Assembly (NCBI GenBank): GCA_035517495.1
Contig: DATIYT010000083.1
Coordinates: 1 to 64,000 of the forward strand
Direction of reading: 5' to 3'
DNA from: DASZHJ01 sp035517495
GTDB taxonomy: Bacteria > Pseudomonadota > Alphaproteobacteria > ATCC43930 > CGMCC-115725
DNA length: 64,000 nt
The translations under genes and the position numbers were made by a program. Below are positions 1 through 9,215 of this stretch, one piece after another. The notes under the pieces are model-generated. The model saw only the letters and a program-made list of their open reading frames with translations. It had not been told where the DNA came from and did no database searches. Positions within the stretch are counted from its first letter, which is position 1; every line of letters begins with the position of its first letter.

Positions 1-1900
1 TGGCATTGCCGGTGGCCCCATTGGTGCTCAGCGTCACCGCTCCCGTGAGCGCATTGGCCGCCGCCAGCGTGATCGTCGCATTCGCCGCCGAGGTGGTGAA
101 CGACGAGGTCCCGCCCACCGTCAGCGCTGCTGATTGCGTGATAGATCCAGTCGAGGAGCTTATCGTAAGAGTGCCACCGCTTGTAATTGCGGCATTGATG
201 GCTACTGAGGTGCCAGATAAGGCGATGTTTCCTGTAATGGTTGAGAGTGCGGCACCAACATTGATTAATCCGCCAGAGGACGTAAGCGTAATGCCTCCTG
301 CTCCGCCCGTGACTGAAATAGTGTCGGCGGTGCCTCCGAATGTAATGTCGCTCGCAGCACTAAGTGTGAGGGAGTGCGCACTGCTCCAGGAAATGGGCGC
401 ATTCACTGTAATGGTGCCCGCCGACCCGCCGCTCGCACCTGAATTCGTCGTCGTGACCAAGATGTTGCTGGTGGCGAGATTTGTTGCCAGTTCCGTATTC
501 AGGATGTTTGAGGTTGCGGCGCCGCTCGTAGGCGTATACATGCCGCCTGCGAAACTCTCATTGCTGTCCGCGCTGGTACTGATCGTGACGTTCGCGGGAT
601 CAAGCAGCCAGGTACCGGTTGTGCCCGACTGGGCGGTAGTGTTGACCGCGGCGGTTGGAGCTATGGAGAGCTGATTGTGGCCCGAGGTTTCAACGAGGCC
701 TCCATTGCCACCCGCGGCGCCGCCCTGCGCGGTAATCGTGCCGGCAAAGCTCGTGAAGCTGTTGGCCCAGACAACAACTTGACCGCCACTCCCGGCGGTG
801 AGGGCGTCGGCGTCGATGACTGCGCCCGGAGCAACTATAGTCGTGGTGGCGTTCGCTTCCGGGCCTGCGCCGTGGAGGTTCCCCCCGACCAGCACTGTGC
901 CGCCGCCTGCGTCGCCCGAGACGTCGAGGGTGGCGCCGGTTTGAAGAGCGACCTGTTGGCCCAGTACTTTGATGGTGCCCCCTGTCTTGCCGGAGCTCTT
1001 GCCGGAGGCATCTAGCCGACCACTCACCGTGACGCTGCCAGCGTCGCCCGCGTCGAGCACGATCTCGCCGTTCGAGAGCTTCGCTGTGGTGGCCTCGACG
1101 ATGCCGGTCACGTTGATGACGTTGTCGATGACGCTTTTGGCTGCGCGCGCCGTAAGAAGCACGTGCCCACCATTCGCTGAAATCGTGCCTTGGTTGCTGA
1201 CAAGCGCCGTGGCGGGCGAACCGTCCGTATTCGTCGGCGTTTGATCGACCGGTCCCGTGATCTGGAACTGAATGAGTTTGTCGCCAGTGAAGTCGATGGC
1301 AAAGGTCTTGGCGCCGCCCAGCACGACACTTCCAAGCTCGGCCTCAATCAATCCTTGATTAGTGACCTGCGCTCCTACCAACACCGCCGAGCCGCCGGAC
1401 GCTACCTTGATCGTGCCCTGGTTGACGACACTGGCGCTGGGATTTTGCGATCCAATACCGAAGTTGTAGTTGCCCGAAAGGAAGTCGCCGTTCTTGATGT
1501 CGGCAGTAGTGGCGATGAGGCTGGCGAGGTTGATTTGGGAGCCGGGCCCAAACAGGATCCCATTGGGGTTGATCAACCAGACTTGGCCATTCGCAACGAG
1601 ATTGCCTTTGATGCTGCTGACGTTGCCGCCCACCACTCGGTCGAGCTGAATCGATGTTGTCGATGGCTCGACGATCTGCACTGTAGATCCCTTCGGGATC
1701 GAGAAGGTATTGAAGTTGATAATTGCCTTGTTGCTGGTCTGCTGAATGACTGTGAGGTTGGACTTGGGTTGCGCAATCGTGGCCTGTCCTGCCTGCACCT
1801 TAGCGCCGCCAAGTTGCGCCTCGGCGGAGCGCGAATGTGCGGCTGCCAGCAATAGGGCAAGCACAAGAGCAGTGCAGACCAAAATCCCGCGAGAGGTCAT
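1..1900 (-). CDS. Filamentous-haemagglutinin-type TpsA exoprotein, N-terminal part (cut by window edge)
   Basis: This is a secreted two-partner-secretion (TpsA) exoprotein, predicted to pass the inner membrane by Sec and the outer membrane through a TpsB pore. The ATG at 1898-1900 follows a GGAGG ribosome site about 11 nt upstream and opens with a signal peptide of about 29 residues ending SAEA. The haemagglutination-activity domain comes next: NGQVWLINPNG, FGPGSQINLASLIATTADI and GNYNF are readable, followed by glycine- and valine-rich beta-helix sequence. About 633 codons are present and the frame runs open off the left edge, so the C-terminus and full length are unknown. It is clearly paralogous to the giant protein at 13067-20494 over roughly the first 430 residues, with well over half of positions identical by eye. 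No TpsB partner is visible. Family assignment is firm; the adhesin role is inferred. Confidence 0.88.
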   Translation of the reverse strand, partial: MTSRGILVCTALVLALLLAAAHSRSAEAQLGGAKVQAGQATIAQPKSNLTVIQQTSNKAIINFNTFSIPKGSTVQIVEPSTTSIQLDRVVGGNVSSIKGNLVANGQVWLINPNGILFGPGSQINLASLIATTADIKNGDFLSGNYNFGIGSQNPSASVVNQGTIKVASGGSAVLVGAQVTNQGLIEAELGSVVLGGAKTFAIDFTGDKLIQFQITGPVDQTPTNTDGSPATALVSNQGTISANGGHVLLTARAAKSVIDNVINVTGIVEATTAKLSNGEIVLDAGDAGSVTVSGRLDASGKSSGKTGGTIKVLGQQVALQTGATLDVSGDAGGGTVLVGGNLHGAGPEANATTTIVAPGAVIDADALTAGSGGQVVVWANSFTSFAGTITAQGGAAGGNGGLVETSGHNQLSIAPTAAVNTTAQSGTTGTWLLDPANVTISTSADSNESFAGGMYTPTSGAATSNILNTELATNLATSNILVTTTNSGASGGSAGTITVNAPISWSSAHSLTLSAASDITFGGTADTISVTGGAGGITLTSSGGLINVGAALSTITGNIALSGTSVAINAAITSGGTLTISSSTGSITQSAALTVGGTSSFTTSAANATITLAAANALTGAVTLSTNGATGNA

Positions 1901-2762
1901 CACCTCGCGGTCCTCCGTGCAGGCGGATAAGAAATTACCGTGCTCACCGCGGCGATCGCCTCTTCTTGGAAACACAACATCCGAGGCGCGACCCGACGCC
2001 ACATCCAGCTAAGTCCGGATAGAGAAAAGTTATTCGTTCTAATATTTATTAATAAAATTACCGAAGAATTAATTTGCGCATTACTTGGGATATTGGTCGA
2101 ATGCGGCCATTCGTCGCCCGCTAAACACCCGATGCAATTACTCTTCGTTCTCGCCAAAGCTCCAGGCGAACATGCAGTTCTGGCACATGGCCGAGTGTAA
2201 ATTTCAAAAACTCTTGTTAACTAATTTTACGGATCGCCCAAGAAGCCCCAATTGCAAAACTTGGGCACGCAAGGGGCACGAAAACAGACCTAAGCCATTG
2301 AAATTATTCGCAGCCAGATTCAGCGATTCGAAGAGAAAAACCTAGGTTTTCCGTGGCGCTCGCGCTTTTTCCGCCCGCTCATAACGATGATGGTTTCGCA
2401 GGTTCGAGCCCTGCCGAGCCCACTCGAAGCGCGGCTCTCGAGCAGCTAGGAACTCGAACGCTTGTTGAACGGCGCCGGCGCGCGGCGAAGCGACAGGTTT
2501 TACGTCCCGATATAAAGGCCATCAAACGATATGATTGCGTTCGGCGCATGCACGAATCCTCTGTTGGCCGAGGGCCGGTTCAGGCTGCTTGACGTGTTCG
2601 GTCTGGACGGCTGAGATGGATTTGGCGAAGGAGCGAGACCGAATCAGGGATGATCATGCATTGGCGGCATGGCTCTCAAAAATGCTTGATCGATGCCAGA
2701 CTTGATTTGCCGGCAAGCGTTCCTCCGAGTGAAGGTGTAGCCAAAATCGCGCGAAGGTGGTC
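1901..2762. other. Non-coding, partly AT-rich stretch upstream of the first TpsA
   Basis: No gene is supported here. Roughly 2020-2340 is strikingly AT-rich for this genome (for example around 2038-2070), as expected for the promoter of the minus-strand exoprotein gene. Short open frames on both strands lack ribosome sites, G/C third-position bias and recognisable motifs. The last 100 bases lead into the plus-strand dioxygenase gene. Confidence 0.5.
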
Positions 2763-3557
2763 ATGAAGCTAACACAGTCACAGCTCGCGAGCTTCCGGGA
2801 GGACGGGTTCCTCGTCCTGCACGAACTGTTTTCGTCCGCAGAAATCTCGACCATGCGGGACGCTGCTGCATCCGTTTTCGCCGAGGACAGTCCGGCGAAT
2901 CTCCGCGAGAAGCTGAGCGGCGAAGTGCGTACCGCAATGGGTCTGCATCAGCGCCATGAGGTCTTTGCCAAGCTAGTCCGCCATCCGCGCTTCGTCGAGC
3001 CGGCGATGCAGATCCTAGGCACCGACCAGCTTTATGTGCAGCAGGTGAAGATCAACACCAAGACCGCATTCGAGGGCGAAGTGTGGCAATGGCACTACGA
3101 CTTTGCGACGCATCACGCGGAGGACGGAGTGCCTGAGCCGCTGGCTCTTAACCTCCACGTGTTCCTCGACGACGTCGTCGAATTCAATGGGCCACTCTAT
3201 TTCATTCCCGGCTCGCACAAAGCGGGGCCGGTTCCGGCGCGACTAGATGCGACCACGACGAGCTACCCGCTTTGGGTCGTCGACCGTGATGTAGTGGCGG
3301 GGCTCGCCGCACTGCGTGGTTTATTCTCCGCAACGGGAAAGGCGGGCACGGCGCTTATCTTCGGCGATTGCCTCGTGCACAGTTCACCACCCAACCTTTC
3401 GCCCTGGGATCGCCGCATCTTCTCGGTCATCTTGAACCCGATAACCAATGCCTCCACGCGGACGCAGCGGCCGGACTACAAGCATCACCGAGACCTCACG
3501 CCAGTCGTACCGCTGACCGACGGCTGCCTCCTCGTGCCGCCTACAGTGGCGGCCTGA
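2763..3557 (+). CDS. Phytanoyl-CoA dioxygenase (PhyH) family Fe(II)/2-oxoglutarate oxygenase
   Basis: This 264-residue protein is a non-haem iron, 2-oxoglutarate-dependent hydroxylase of the PhyH superfamily. The 2-His-1-Asp facial triad can be read as H111-x-D113 in WQWHYDF and H206 in LVHSS, with an Arg pair near 217-218 that probably binds the 2-oxoglutarate carboxylate. The stretch HHAEDGVPEP and the core LYFIPGSHK are typical of the EctD/PhyH branch acting on small molecules. The start is ATG 2763 with AAGGTGG just upstream; an in-frame GTG at 2757 is an alternative. It is the first of a plus-strand run of small-molecule enzymes. The substrate cannot be told from sequence. Confidence 0.85.
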   Translation: MKLTQSQLASFREDGFLVLHELFSSAEISTMRDAAASVFAEDSPANLREKLSGEVRTAMGLHQRHEVFAKLVRHPRFVEPAMQILGTDQLYVQQVKINTKTAFEGEVWQWHYDFATHHAEDGVPEPLALNLHVFLDDVVEFNGPLYFIPGSHKAGPVPARLDATTTSYPLWVVDRDVVAGLAALRGLFSATGKAGTALIFGDCLVHSSPPNLSPWDRRIFSVILNPITNASTRTQRPDYKHHRDLTPVVPLTDGCLLVPPTVAA

Positions 3558-3915
3558 TGAGCGAACTTGATCGTTGACACCGGGTTAAGCCCATCGAGTT
3601 TAGTCGGCGCAGCGCCGTGCTGGCCTTTGTCGCTGATGAGCGGATACCTCGAGCAGCACATCGACACCAACCTTGGCACCAAGTGGAGTCTTTAGGTCCC
3701 CAACGCCCCACCGAATTTGCTCAGGTGTGAAAGTCCGCACAGGCGCAAAGATGTGGCGCAGGAGAATGTCTTGACCCAGCTCGGAAAGACCGCCTCCTGG
3801 AACGAGGCGTGGCTCGAGCAGCCGAGAACCGTGCCGAGTTGAGGGGCCCTTACACTCGAGGCCTGGAGGGCGTAGGCTCGCGGAGGGGTAAAGCCGCGCC
3901 ACCACCACGAGGACG
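3558..3915. other. Intergenic stretch with a possible degraded minus-strand remnant
   Basis: No intact gene is seen. Read on the minus strand, about 3665-3790 gives protein-like sequence (LRHIFAPVRTFTPEQIRWG, then GDLKTPLGAKVGVDVLLE) that breaks and seems to continue in another frame (YPLISDKGQHG) down to about 3560. This would fit a frameshifted fragment of an unidentified gene. I could not name the family, and chance coding potential in GC-rich DNA is possible. Confidence 0.25.
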
Positions 3916-4797
3916 ATGATGACCGAAAGACCCTATACGCCGCCGAAGGTCTGGACCTGGAAGAAGGATGGCAGCGGCTGGCGATACGCCCACACCAACC
4001 GGCCGATCGCCGGGCCGACCCATGAGAAAAAGCTGCCGGTCGGGCGCCATCCGCTGCAGCTTTATTCCCTGGCGACCCCCAACGGCGTCAAGGTCACCAT
4101 CATGCTGGAAGAGCTTCTGGCGCTCGGTCATCGCGGCGCTGAATATGATGCCTGGCCGGTCAAGATCGGCGAGGGCGAGCAGTTCAGCAGCGGCTTTGTC
4201 GCGGTCAATCCGAATTCAAAGATCCCGGCTTTGCTCGATCGCTCTGAACCCAAGCCGGTGCGCGTCTTCGAATCGGGCGCGATCCTCGTCTATCTCGCCG
4301 AGAAGTTCGGCGCCTTGCTGCCGACCGAGCGCGCGGCGCGGGCGGAATGCTTGTCCTGGCTCTTCTGGCAGATGGGCAGCACACCCTATGTCGGTGGCGG
4401 CTTCGGCCATTTCTACGCTTATGCCACGACCAAGTTCGAATATGCCATCGACCGCTTTGCCATGGAGACGAAGCGCCTGCTCGACGTGCTCGACCGACGC
4501 CTCGCTGAAAGCGAATACGTGGCCGGCGACAGTTACACGATCGCCGATATTGCAATCTGGCCCTGGTATGGCGGCCTGGCACAGTACAGCCAATATGGCG
4601 CCGCCGAATTCCTGCAGGTGCAGGATTATAAAAATGTGCAGCGGTGGACGACGATGGTCGGCAAACGTGCGGCGGTGAAGCGGGGCCGCAAGGTCAACCG
4701 TCTCAGCGGCGATCCCGCGGATCAGCTCCACGAGCGGCACGATGCCAGCGACTTCGAAACGAAGACGCAGGACAAGCTTGTGACCGCGTCGCGCTGA
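3916..4797 (+). CDS. yghU: Glutathione-dependent disulfide-bond oxidoreductase, YghU-type glutathione S-transferase
   Basis: This 293-residue cytosolic enzyme of the GST superfamily is close to the YghU/Nu-class proteins, which use glutathione to reduce disulfides or organic hydroperoxides. The N-terminal extension with KVWTWKKDGSG and NRPIAGPTHEK is characteristic of this subgroup. The thioredoxin-like domain follows (LYSLATPNGVKVTIMLEEL, NPNSKIPALLD, then VFESGAILVYLAEKFG, the glutathione-contacting E-S motif). The helical C-terminal domain carries YTIADIAIWPWYGGL. The length matches the family. The start is one of two adjacent ATGs (3916 or 3919), preceded by GAGGA. It lies between dioxygenase genes, so it may protect or process their products, which is inference only. 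Confidence 0.9.
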   Translation: MMTERPYTPPKVWTWKKDGSGWRYAHTNRPIAGPTHEKKLPVGRHPLQLYSLATPNGVKVTIMLEELLALGHRGAEYDAWPVKIGEGEQFSSGFVAVNPNSKIPALLDRSEPKPVRVFESGAILVYLAEKFGALLPTERAARAECLSWLFWQMGSTPYVGGGFGHFYAYATTKFEYAIDRFAMETKRLLDVLDRRLAESEYVAGDSYTIADIAIWPWYGGLAQYSQYGAAEFLQVQDYKNVQRWTTMVGKRAAVKRGRKVNRLSGDPADQLHERHDASDFETKTQDKLVTASR

Positions 4798-4863
4798 GGG
4801 GCGTGGAAAGGGTTTCCCGGCCGTGCCGCTCCAATCTCCGATCCTAATATAAGGAGGAGGCCC

Positions 4864-5409
4864 GTGTTCGATCTCGACCGCTTCATCGAGGACTGTTGCG
4901 CCGCAGTACGCGAAGACCCTACCCACAAGACAGCGCGTGAGGTGCTAGCGCGGGCTAACGCAGACCCCACCGCGATTCTGACGACGCTCGGCGAGCCGAC
5001 GCGAGCAGGCGTTACCCCGCTCCACAAGTCGGACTCGCTGACGATTCTCAACGTCGTTTGGGGCAAGAGAATGACGATCATGCCCCATAACCATCGGATG
5101 TGGGCCGTGATCGGCGTCTACAGCGGAAGAGAAGACAATATCTTCTGGCGTCGCGTGGCGCGCGGCGTGGCGGGACTCATCGAGGCTGCTGGCGCCAAGT
5201 CGTTAGGCGAGCGATGCGCCGAGCCGTTGGGGCCCGACGTGATCCACTCGGTGACGAACCTACTCGGGCGGCTGACTGCAGCCATTCATGTCTACGGCGG
5301 CGACTTCTACGGCGCCAAGCGCAGCGATTGGGATCCGGAAACCCTGTTCGAGCGCGAGTACGATTTCGCGCTGCATCGGCGGATGTTCGAGGATGCCAAC
5401 GCAGCCTGA
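4864..5409 (+). CDS. Cysteine-dioxygenase-like cupin, predicted metal-dependent enzyme
   Basis: This 181-residue protein has a single double-stranded beta-helix fold like cysteine dioxygenase and the related predicted metal enzymes. Likely metal ligands are H75 and H77 in MPHNHRMW, with H128 (DVIHSV) and H142 (AAIHVYGGDF) conserved in position for this fold. The glycine-rich turn GVYSGREDN is also typical. The GTG start at 4864 is fixed by a near-perfect AAGGAGGAGG ribosome site. It sits 67 nt after the GST gene and 55 nt before a TauD-type dioxygenase, suggesting co-transcription. A thiol dioxygenase activity is plausible, but the substrate is not evident. Confidence 0.78.
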   Translation: MFDLDRFIEDCCAAVREDPTHKTAREVLARANADPTAILTTLGEPTRAGVTPLHKSDSLTILNVVWGKRMTIMPHNHRMWAVIGVYSGREDNIFWRRVARGVAGLIEAAGAKSLGERCAEPLGPDVIHSVTNLLGRLTAAIHVYGGDFYGAKRSDWDPETLFEREYDFALHRRMFEDANAA

Positions 5410-5464
5410 CAGCTGCTAGCTATGCCGGCATAATAATCACAAGGCAGTCATCCAGAGGACCATC

Positions 5465-6343
5465 ATGAGCTCCAGCTCGCTGCGTAGCCGGCAAGGCCCT
5501 CGCATCAAATACACGCCCGACGACTCGCACTACGAAGCAATCACGGTCGAGAAACTGACGCCAATCATCGGCGCCGAGATCGGCGGCATCGATTTGCGCC
5601 GCGCGAGCAACCGGCAAATGGACGAGATCCACCGCGCATTGGCCGAGAATCTAGTGATCTTTTTCCGCGACCAGCATTTGACGCCGGAACAGCACCTCGA
5701 TTTCGGTCGCAAGTTCGGCGGCCTGCACATTCACCCGGCCGCGCCCACAGAGCCCGGCCACCCGGAATTGATGATCATCCATACCGACAAGAATTCGTTC
5801 CGCGCCAACGGCGAAGGTTGGCATAGCGACGTCTCCTGTGATCCCGAGCCGCCGATGGGAAGCATCCTGTATATCAAGACGTGTCCGCCGCGCGGTGGCG
5901 ACACCCTGTTTGCCAACATGTATGCCGCTTATGACGCGCTGTCGGACCGGATGAAGGCGCACCTCGAAGGCCTCACGGCGCGGCATGACGGCGAGCACTA
6001 CCGCGGCCAGTATGCCAATTACGGCATCAAGGATAAGGAGAGTTACCCGTCTGCCGATCATCCGATCGTGCGCACCCATCCGGTGACCGGTCGAAGGGCG
6101 CTTTACGTCAACAAGGGGTTCACCCGGTATATCAACGGCATCCCGCGCGACGAGAGCGACGCCATCCTGCGCTATCTCTATGAGCACGCGGCAAACCCGC
6201 TGTTCCAATGCCGCTTCCGCTGGCGGGAGAACTCGATCGCCTTCTGGGACAATCGCTGCGTCCAGCATCAGGCGATGTGGGACTATTGGCCACACACGCG
6301 CTCGGGCAATCGGGTCACCGTCAAAGGTGATCGACCCGTCTAA
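5465..6343 (+). CDS. TauD/TfdA family Fe(II)/2-oxoglutarate dioxygenase
   Basis: This 292-residue oxygenase is related to taurine dioxygenase (TauD) and 2,4-D dioxygenase (TfdA), which hydroxylate a substrate while decarboxylating 2-oxoglutarate. The facial triad reads H120-x-D122 (GWHSDVS) and H268 (NRCVQHQA), and an Arg lies about 15 residues on (SGNRVTV). The segments PIIGAEIGGIDL near the N-terminus, PPRGGDTLFANMYAAYDAL in the middle and HPVTGRRALYVN are family hallmarks. It follows the cupin gene by 55 nt. A sulfonate- or aryloxyalkanoate-like substrate is usual for the family, but the sequence does not decide it. Confidence 0.9.
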   Translation: MSSSSLRSRQGPRIKYTPDDSHYEAITVEKLTPIIGAEIGGIDLRRASNRQMDEIHRALAENLVIFFRDQHLTPEQHLDFGRKFGGLHIHPAAPTEPGHPELMIIHTDKNSFRANGEGWHSDVSCDPEPPMGSILYIKTCPPRGGDTLFANMYAAYDALSDRMKAHLEGLTARHDGEHYRGQYANYGIKDKESYPSADHPIVRTHPVTGRRALYVNKGFTRYINGIPRDESDAILRYLYEHAANPLFQCRFRWRENSIAFWDNRCVQHQAMWDYWPHTRSGNRVTVKGDRPV

Positions 6344-6480
6344 CACGCCGGGCAAAACAGTCGTGAAAACGCGGTAGTTGCACCAGAGCCTGTTCATCGA
6401 CGCTCGCGGGCATCGCGAGGCGTGGTGGCGGGCCATCCAACCTACACTGGGTCCCAATCAATAGCAGAGGATCTTGAGCC

Positions 6481-6891
6481 ATGACCACCCGACACGCCGC
6501 CTGCAGCTGTGGGCAGCTTCACCTTACGATCGAAGGCGAACCGGCACGTATCTCCATGTGTCACTGCCTGGCTTGCCAGCGCCGTACTGGCGCCGTGATC
6601 AGCAACCAGGCGCGCTTCCGGCCCGAGCAGATCACCTTCACCGGTAACGCTACGACGTGGCAGCGGACAGCCGAAAGCGGGAGCGTGGTGACCTTTCACT
6701 TCTGTCCGACATGCGGCTCCACGGTCTACTGGGAGAGCAAAAGCTTTCCTGGATACGTCATTGTTGCCATTGGAAACTTCGCCGACCCGAATTTCCCGGC
6801 GCCGACTGTCGCGGTATGGGAGGAGTCGCGCCACCCCTGGGTCTCATTGCCACCCGACACTCCGCCGAAGCGAATGGCGAGGCAGGGGTGA
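6481..6891 (+). CDS. GFA family (CENP-V/glutathione-dependent formaldehyde-activating-like) zinc protein
   Basis: This 136-residue protein has the GFA zinc-binding fold. Cysteines C8 and C10 (CSCG), C27, C29 and C32 (CHCLAC) and C75 and C78 (CPTC) form the two zinc sites of this family. The sequence after QRRTGAVIS is typical of bacterial members. The family is named after an enzyme proposed to catalyse S-hydroxymethylglutathione formation, but most members are of unknown activity. It lies 137 nt after the TauD-type gene and 178 nt before a TPP enzyme on the same strand. Confidence 0.87.
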   Translation: MTTRHAACSCGQLHLTIEGEPARISMCHCLACQRRTGAVISNQARFRPEQITFTGNATTWQRTAESGSVVTFHFCPTCGSTVYWESKSFPGYVIVAIGNFADPNFPAPTVAVWEESRHPWVSLPPDTPPKRMARQG

Positions 6892-7069
6892 CACGTCACC
6901 CCCTGACATCGAGCCGTCCGGTAAGAACAAAAAGACGGTGTCCCCCTTCCGTCTGCGCGCAAGCCTGATGTAGCCTTTCGTCGGAGCGACTAGCGGTACG
7001 TGCCGAATCCCGATTGTTGCAACGGCGGCAAGTGCCATCGGCGGGCTTCCATCCAAGGGAACAACGTCC

Positions 7070-8752
7070 ATGCCCAAACTCTACGAGGCCCTCGCAGAAG
7101 CATTCCTTGCGGAGGGAGTTGACACGCAGTTCGTCCTGATGGGCGACGGCAACATGCACTGGTCCACCGCTTTTGCCAAACTGCCGGGCGTACATACCGT
7201 CCACGTCAGGCACGAGCACTGCACCGTAGCGGCGGCGACAGCCTATAACGTCGCCACCGGCAAGCTCGCCGTTGCCTCCGTCACGTGCGGCCCTGGCGTG
7301 ACCCAGTTGATGACGGCGCTTCCGGCTGCGGTTCGCGCCCGCCTGCCGATGGTGGTGTTCGCCGGAGAGCCGCCGATCAATGCCAAGTTCTACAATCAGC
7401 AGATCGACCAGGCACCGCTGGTGACGGCGACTGGGGCGCGTTACATCGCCGCGCATAGCGTGCCGCGCATGATGGATTACGTGCGCGAGGCCTTCCACGT
7501 CGCCAAGTACGAGCGGCAGCCGGTGGTGCTGGGCATTCCCTACGACCTGCAGAAGGTCGAGCACACGGCCAACCAGCCCTACGAGACCTCGGCGATGTAT
7601 CAGCCCAAGGTCGGACGCATGCACCCCGATCCCGAGGTCGTGGCCGAGGCCGTCGAGCGGCTGGCCGCGGCAAAGCGGCCGATCGTGCTCGGTGGTCGCG
7701 GCGTGCTGTGGTCCGGCGCACGGGATGCGGTGATCAAGCTCGCCGATCGCTGCGGCGCCTTGCTCTCCAATACGCTGCCTGCGCGCGGTCTGTTCGACGA
7801 CCATCCGTTCGGGCTCGGCGTCACCGGCAGTTACTTCACGTCGCTGGGCAGGGAGATGTACGAGTCCGCGGATGTCGTGCTCGCGGTTGGCACGAGCCTG
7901 TCCTATTACGTCGGTGGCGGGCACAACTTCGCGAAGGCCTGCAAGATCCAGTTGGTCGATTCCCCACGCGGCCTGCGCGACGGACAGAAGGCTGCCGACA
8001 TCTACGTCAGATCAGATGCACTTATTGGTATCGAGGCAATCCTTTCAGGCCTCGACAAGAAGTTGGGCGTTGGCAAACCGACGGCGGCGGCCATCCGCAC
8101 GAAAGAGCTGGCGCATCGCGTTGCAACCGAGCCGGCAGACTCGATGCCGTTCGACATCGCACCCGGGGTGCTGGATCCGCGCGACGTGATCGTGGCAATC
8201 GACGCGGTTGTTCCAAAGGACTGGGACATCGTCGGCGGCGGCGGCCATCAGGCCTATTTCAACACTCAGATGCGTGGCAGGCCGGCGGAGCGCTACACCA
8301 CGGTCCGCGAATTCGGCGCGGTCGGCAATGGCCTGTCGTATGCGCTTGGGGTTGCGGCTGCGCGCTGGCAGGGCCGCGAGGGCAAGATCGTGCTGTTCGA
8401 AGGCGACGGCGGGCTCTTGTTCCATATCCAGGAACTCGAGACGCTGAAGCGTCAGGGTTTTCGCATCCTGATATGCGCGATGAATGACGGCGGGTACGGC
8501 TCGGAGTTTCACAAGCTGCGCGGAGACGGCCTCGACGATAGCTTGGCTGTGTTCGGTCGGCCCGCGCTCGAAAACATCGCACGTGGCTTCGGCCTGCGCG
8601 GCCACGAGATACGCGATGTGTCGGTAATCCCGAAGCTGTTCGCCGACTTCGTTGCCCAGGGCGAAAGCGAAATTTGGAACATCCAAATCTCCGACCAGGT
8701 CACGGCGCCGATAATCCGCCAGACCATCAAGCGCGGGCACGGGAATATGTGA
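7070..8752 (+). CDS. Thiamine pyrophosphate-dependent enzyme (acetolactate synthase/decarboxylase-like)
   Basis: This 560-residue protein has the three-domain build of the acetolactate synthase/benzoylformate decarboxylase superfamily. The N-terminal Pyr domain carries the cofactor-activating Glu (E49 in VRHEHC) and the segment SVTCGPGVTQ. The central domain runs from about residue 190 to 330 (RPIVLGGRGVLWSGA). The C-terminal PP domain has the diphosphate/Mg site GDGGLLFHIQELETLKRQG followed by NDGGYGSE. Reactions could be decarboxylation, carboligation or C-C cleavage of a 2-oxoacid or hydrated diketone. It is followed after 49 nt by a RidA-type gene, which suggests a pathway that makes a reactive enamine or enol product. 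Substrate unknown. Confidence 0.85.
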   Translation: MPKLYEALAEAFLAEGVDTQFVLMGDGNMHWSTAFAKLPGVHTVHVRHEHCTVAAATAYNVATGKLAVASVTCGPGVTQLMTALPAAVRARLPMVVFAGEPPINAKFYNQQIDQAPLVTATGARYIAAHSVPRMMDYVREAFHVAKYERQPVVLGIPYDLQKVEHTANQPYETSAMYQPKVGRMHPDPEVVAEAVERLAAAKRPIVLGGRGVLWSGARDAVIKLADRCGALLSNTLPARGLFDDHPFGLGVTGSYFTSLGREMYESADVVLAVGTSLSYYVGGGHNFAKACKIQLVDSPRGLRDGQKAADIYVRSDALIGIEAILSGLDKKLGVGKPTAAAIRTKELAHRVATEPADSMPFDIAPGVLDPRDVIVAIDAVVPKDWDIVGGGGHQAYFNTQMRGRPAERYTTVREFGAVGNGLSYALGVAAARWQGREGKIVLFEGDGGLLFHIQELETLKRQGFRILICAMNDGGYGSEFHKLRGDGLDDSLAVFGRPALENIARGFGLRGHEIRDVSVIPKLFADFVAQGESEIWNIQISDQVTAPIIRQTIKRGHGNM

Positions 8753-8801
8753 GGATTTCGATCGGATTGGCGACGGTGAACATCTGCCACGGGAGAACAG
8801 G

Positions 8802-9215
8802 ATGGCCATGAAGATCGACCGGATCCAGCCTACAGGCATGAACATCCGCATGCAGCAGGGGAAGCCCGCCTATTCGCACGTCGTCACGGTCAGAGGCCCG
8901 GGTAAGACGGTCTACATTGCCGGCCAACTAGCACGCGACGCAGAGGGCAACATCGTCGGCCCAGGTGACATGCGGGCGCAACTCGAACAGACCTTCAAGA
9001 ACCTCGACGCCTGCCTCAAGGCCGCCGGCGCGACTTGGGCCGATGTTGTTAAGACCAACACATTCGTCACGGATTACCAGGCGTTCTCACAGTGCTCCGA
9101 CGTGCGCATGCGCTACTTCGGAGTAGCCAGTCCGACCAGCACGACGATCCAGATCAGCGGTCTCGCCCAGCGAGAAGCCATGGTTGAGATCGAGATGATC
9201 GCGGTGGTCGAGTAA
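8802..9215 (+). CDS. RidA/YjgF family protein
   Basis: This 137-residue protein of the Rid superfamily would form trimers in the cytosol; RidA itself hydrolyses reactive enamines and imines. Family features are YIAGQLARDAEGNIVGPGD, the helix with NLDACLKAAGATWADVV and the C-terminal VEIEMIAVVE. The catalytic Arg of RidA, expected in the PARxxV stretch, is replaced here by PTSTTIQI, as in several Rid subfamilies lacking imine deaminase activity. It lies 49 nt downstream of the TPP enzyme and is probably co-transcribed with it. Confidence 0.87.
   Translation: MAMKIDRIQPTGMNIRMQQGKPAYSHVVTVRGPGKTVYIAGQLARDAEGNIVGPGDMRAQLEQTFKNLDACLKAAGATWADVVKTNTFVTDYQAFSQCSDVRMRYFGVASPTSTTIQISGLAQREAMVEIEMIAVVE

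Noticed and set aside
2353..2592. Plus-strand open frame of 79 codons in the left intergenic region
   Set aside because: No ribosome site, odd composition and no motif; treated as chance.
6896..7924. Minus-strand open frame of 342 codons
   Set aside because: Antisense to the well-supported TPP enzyme and without family motifs.
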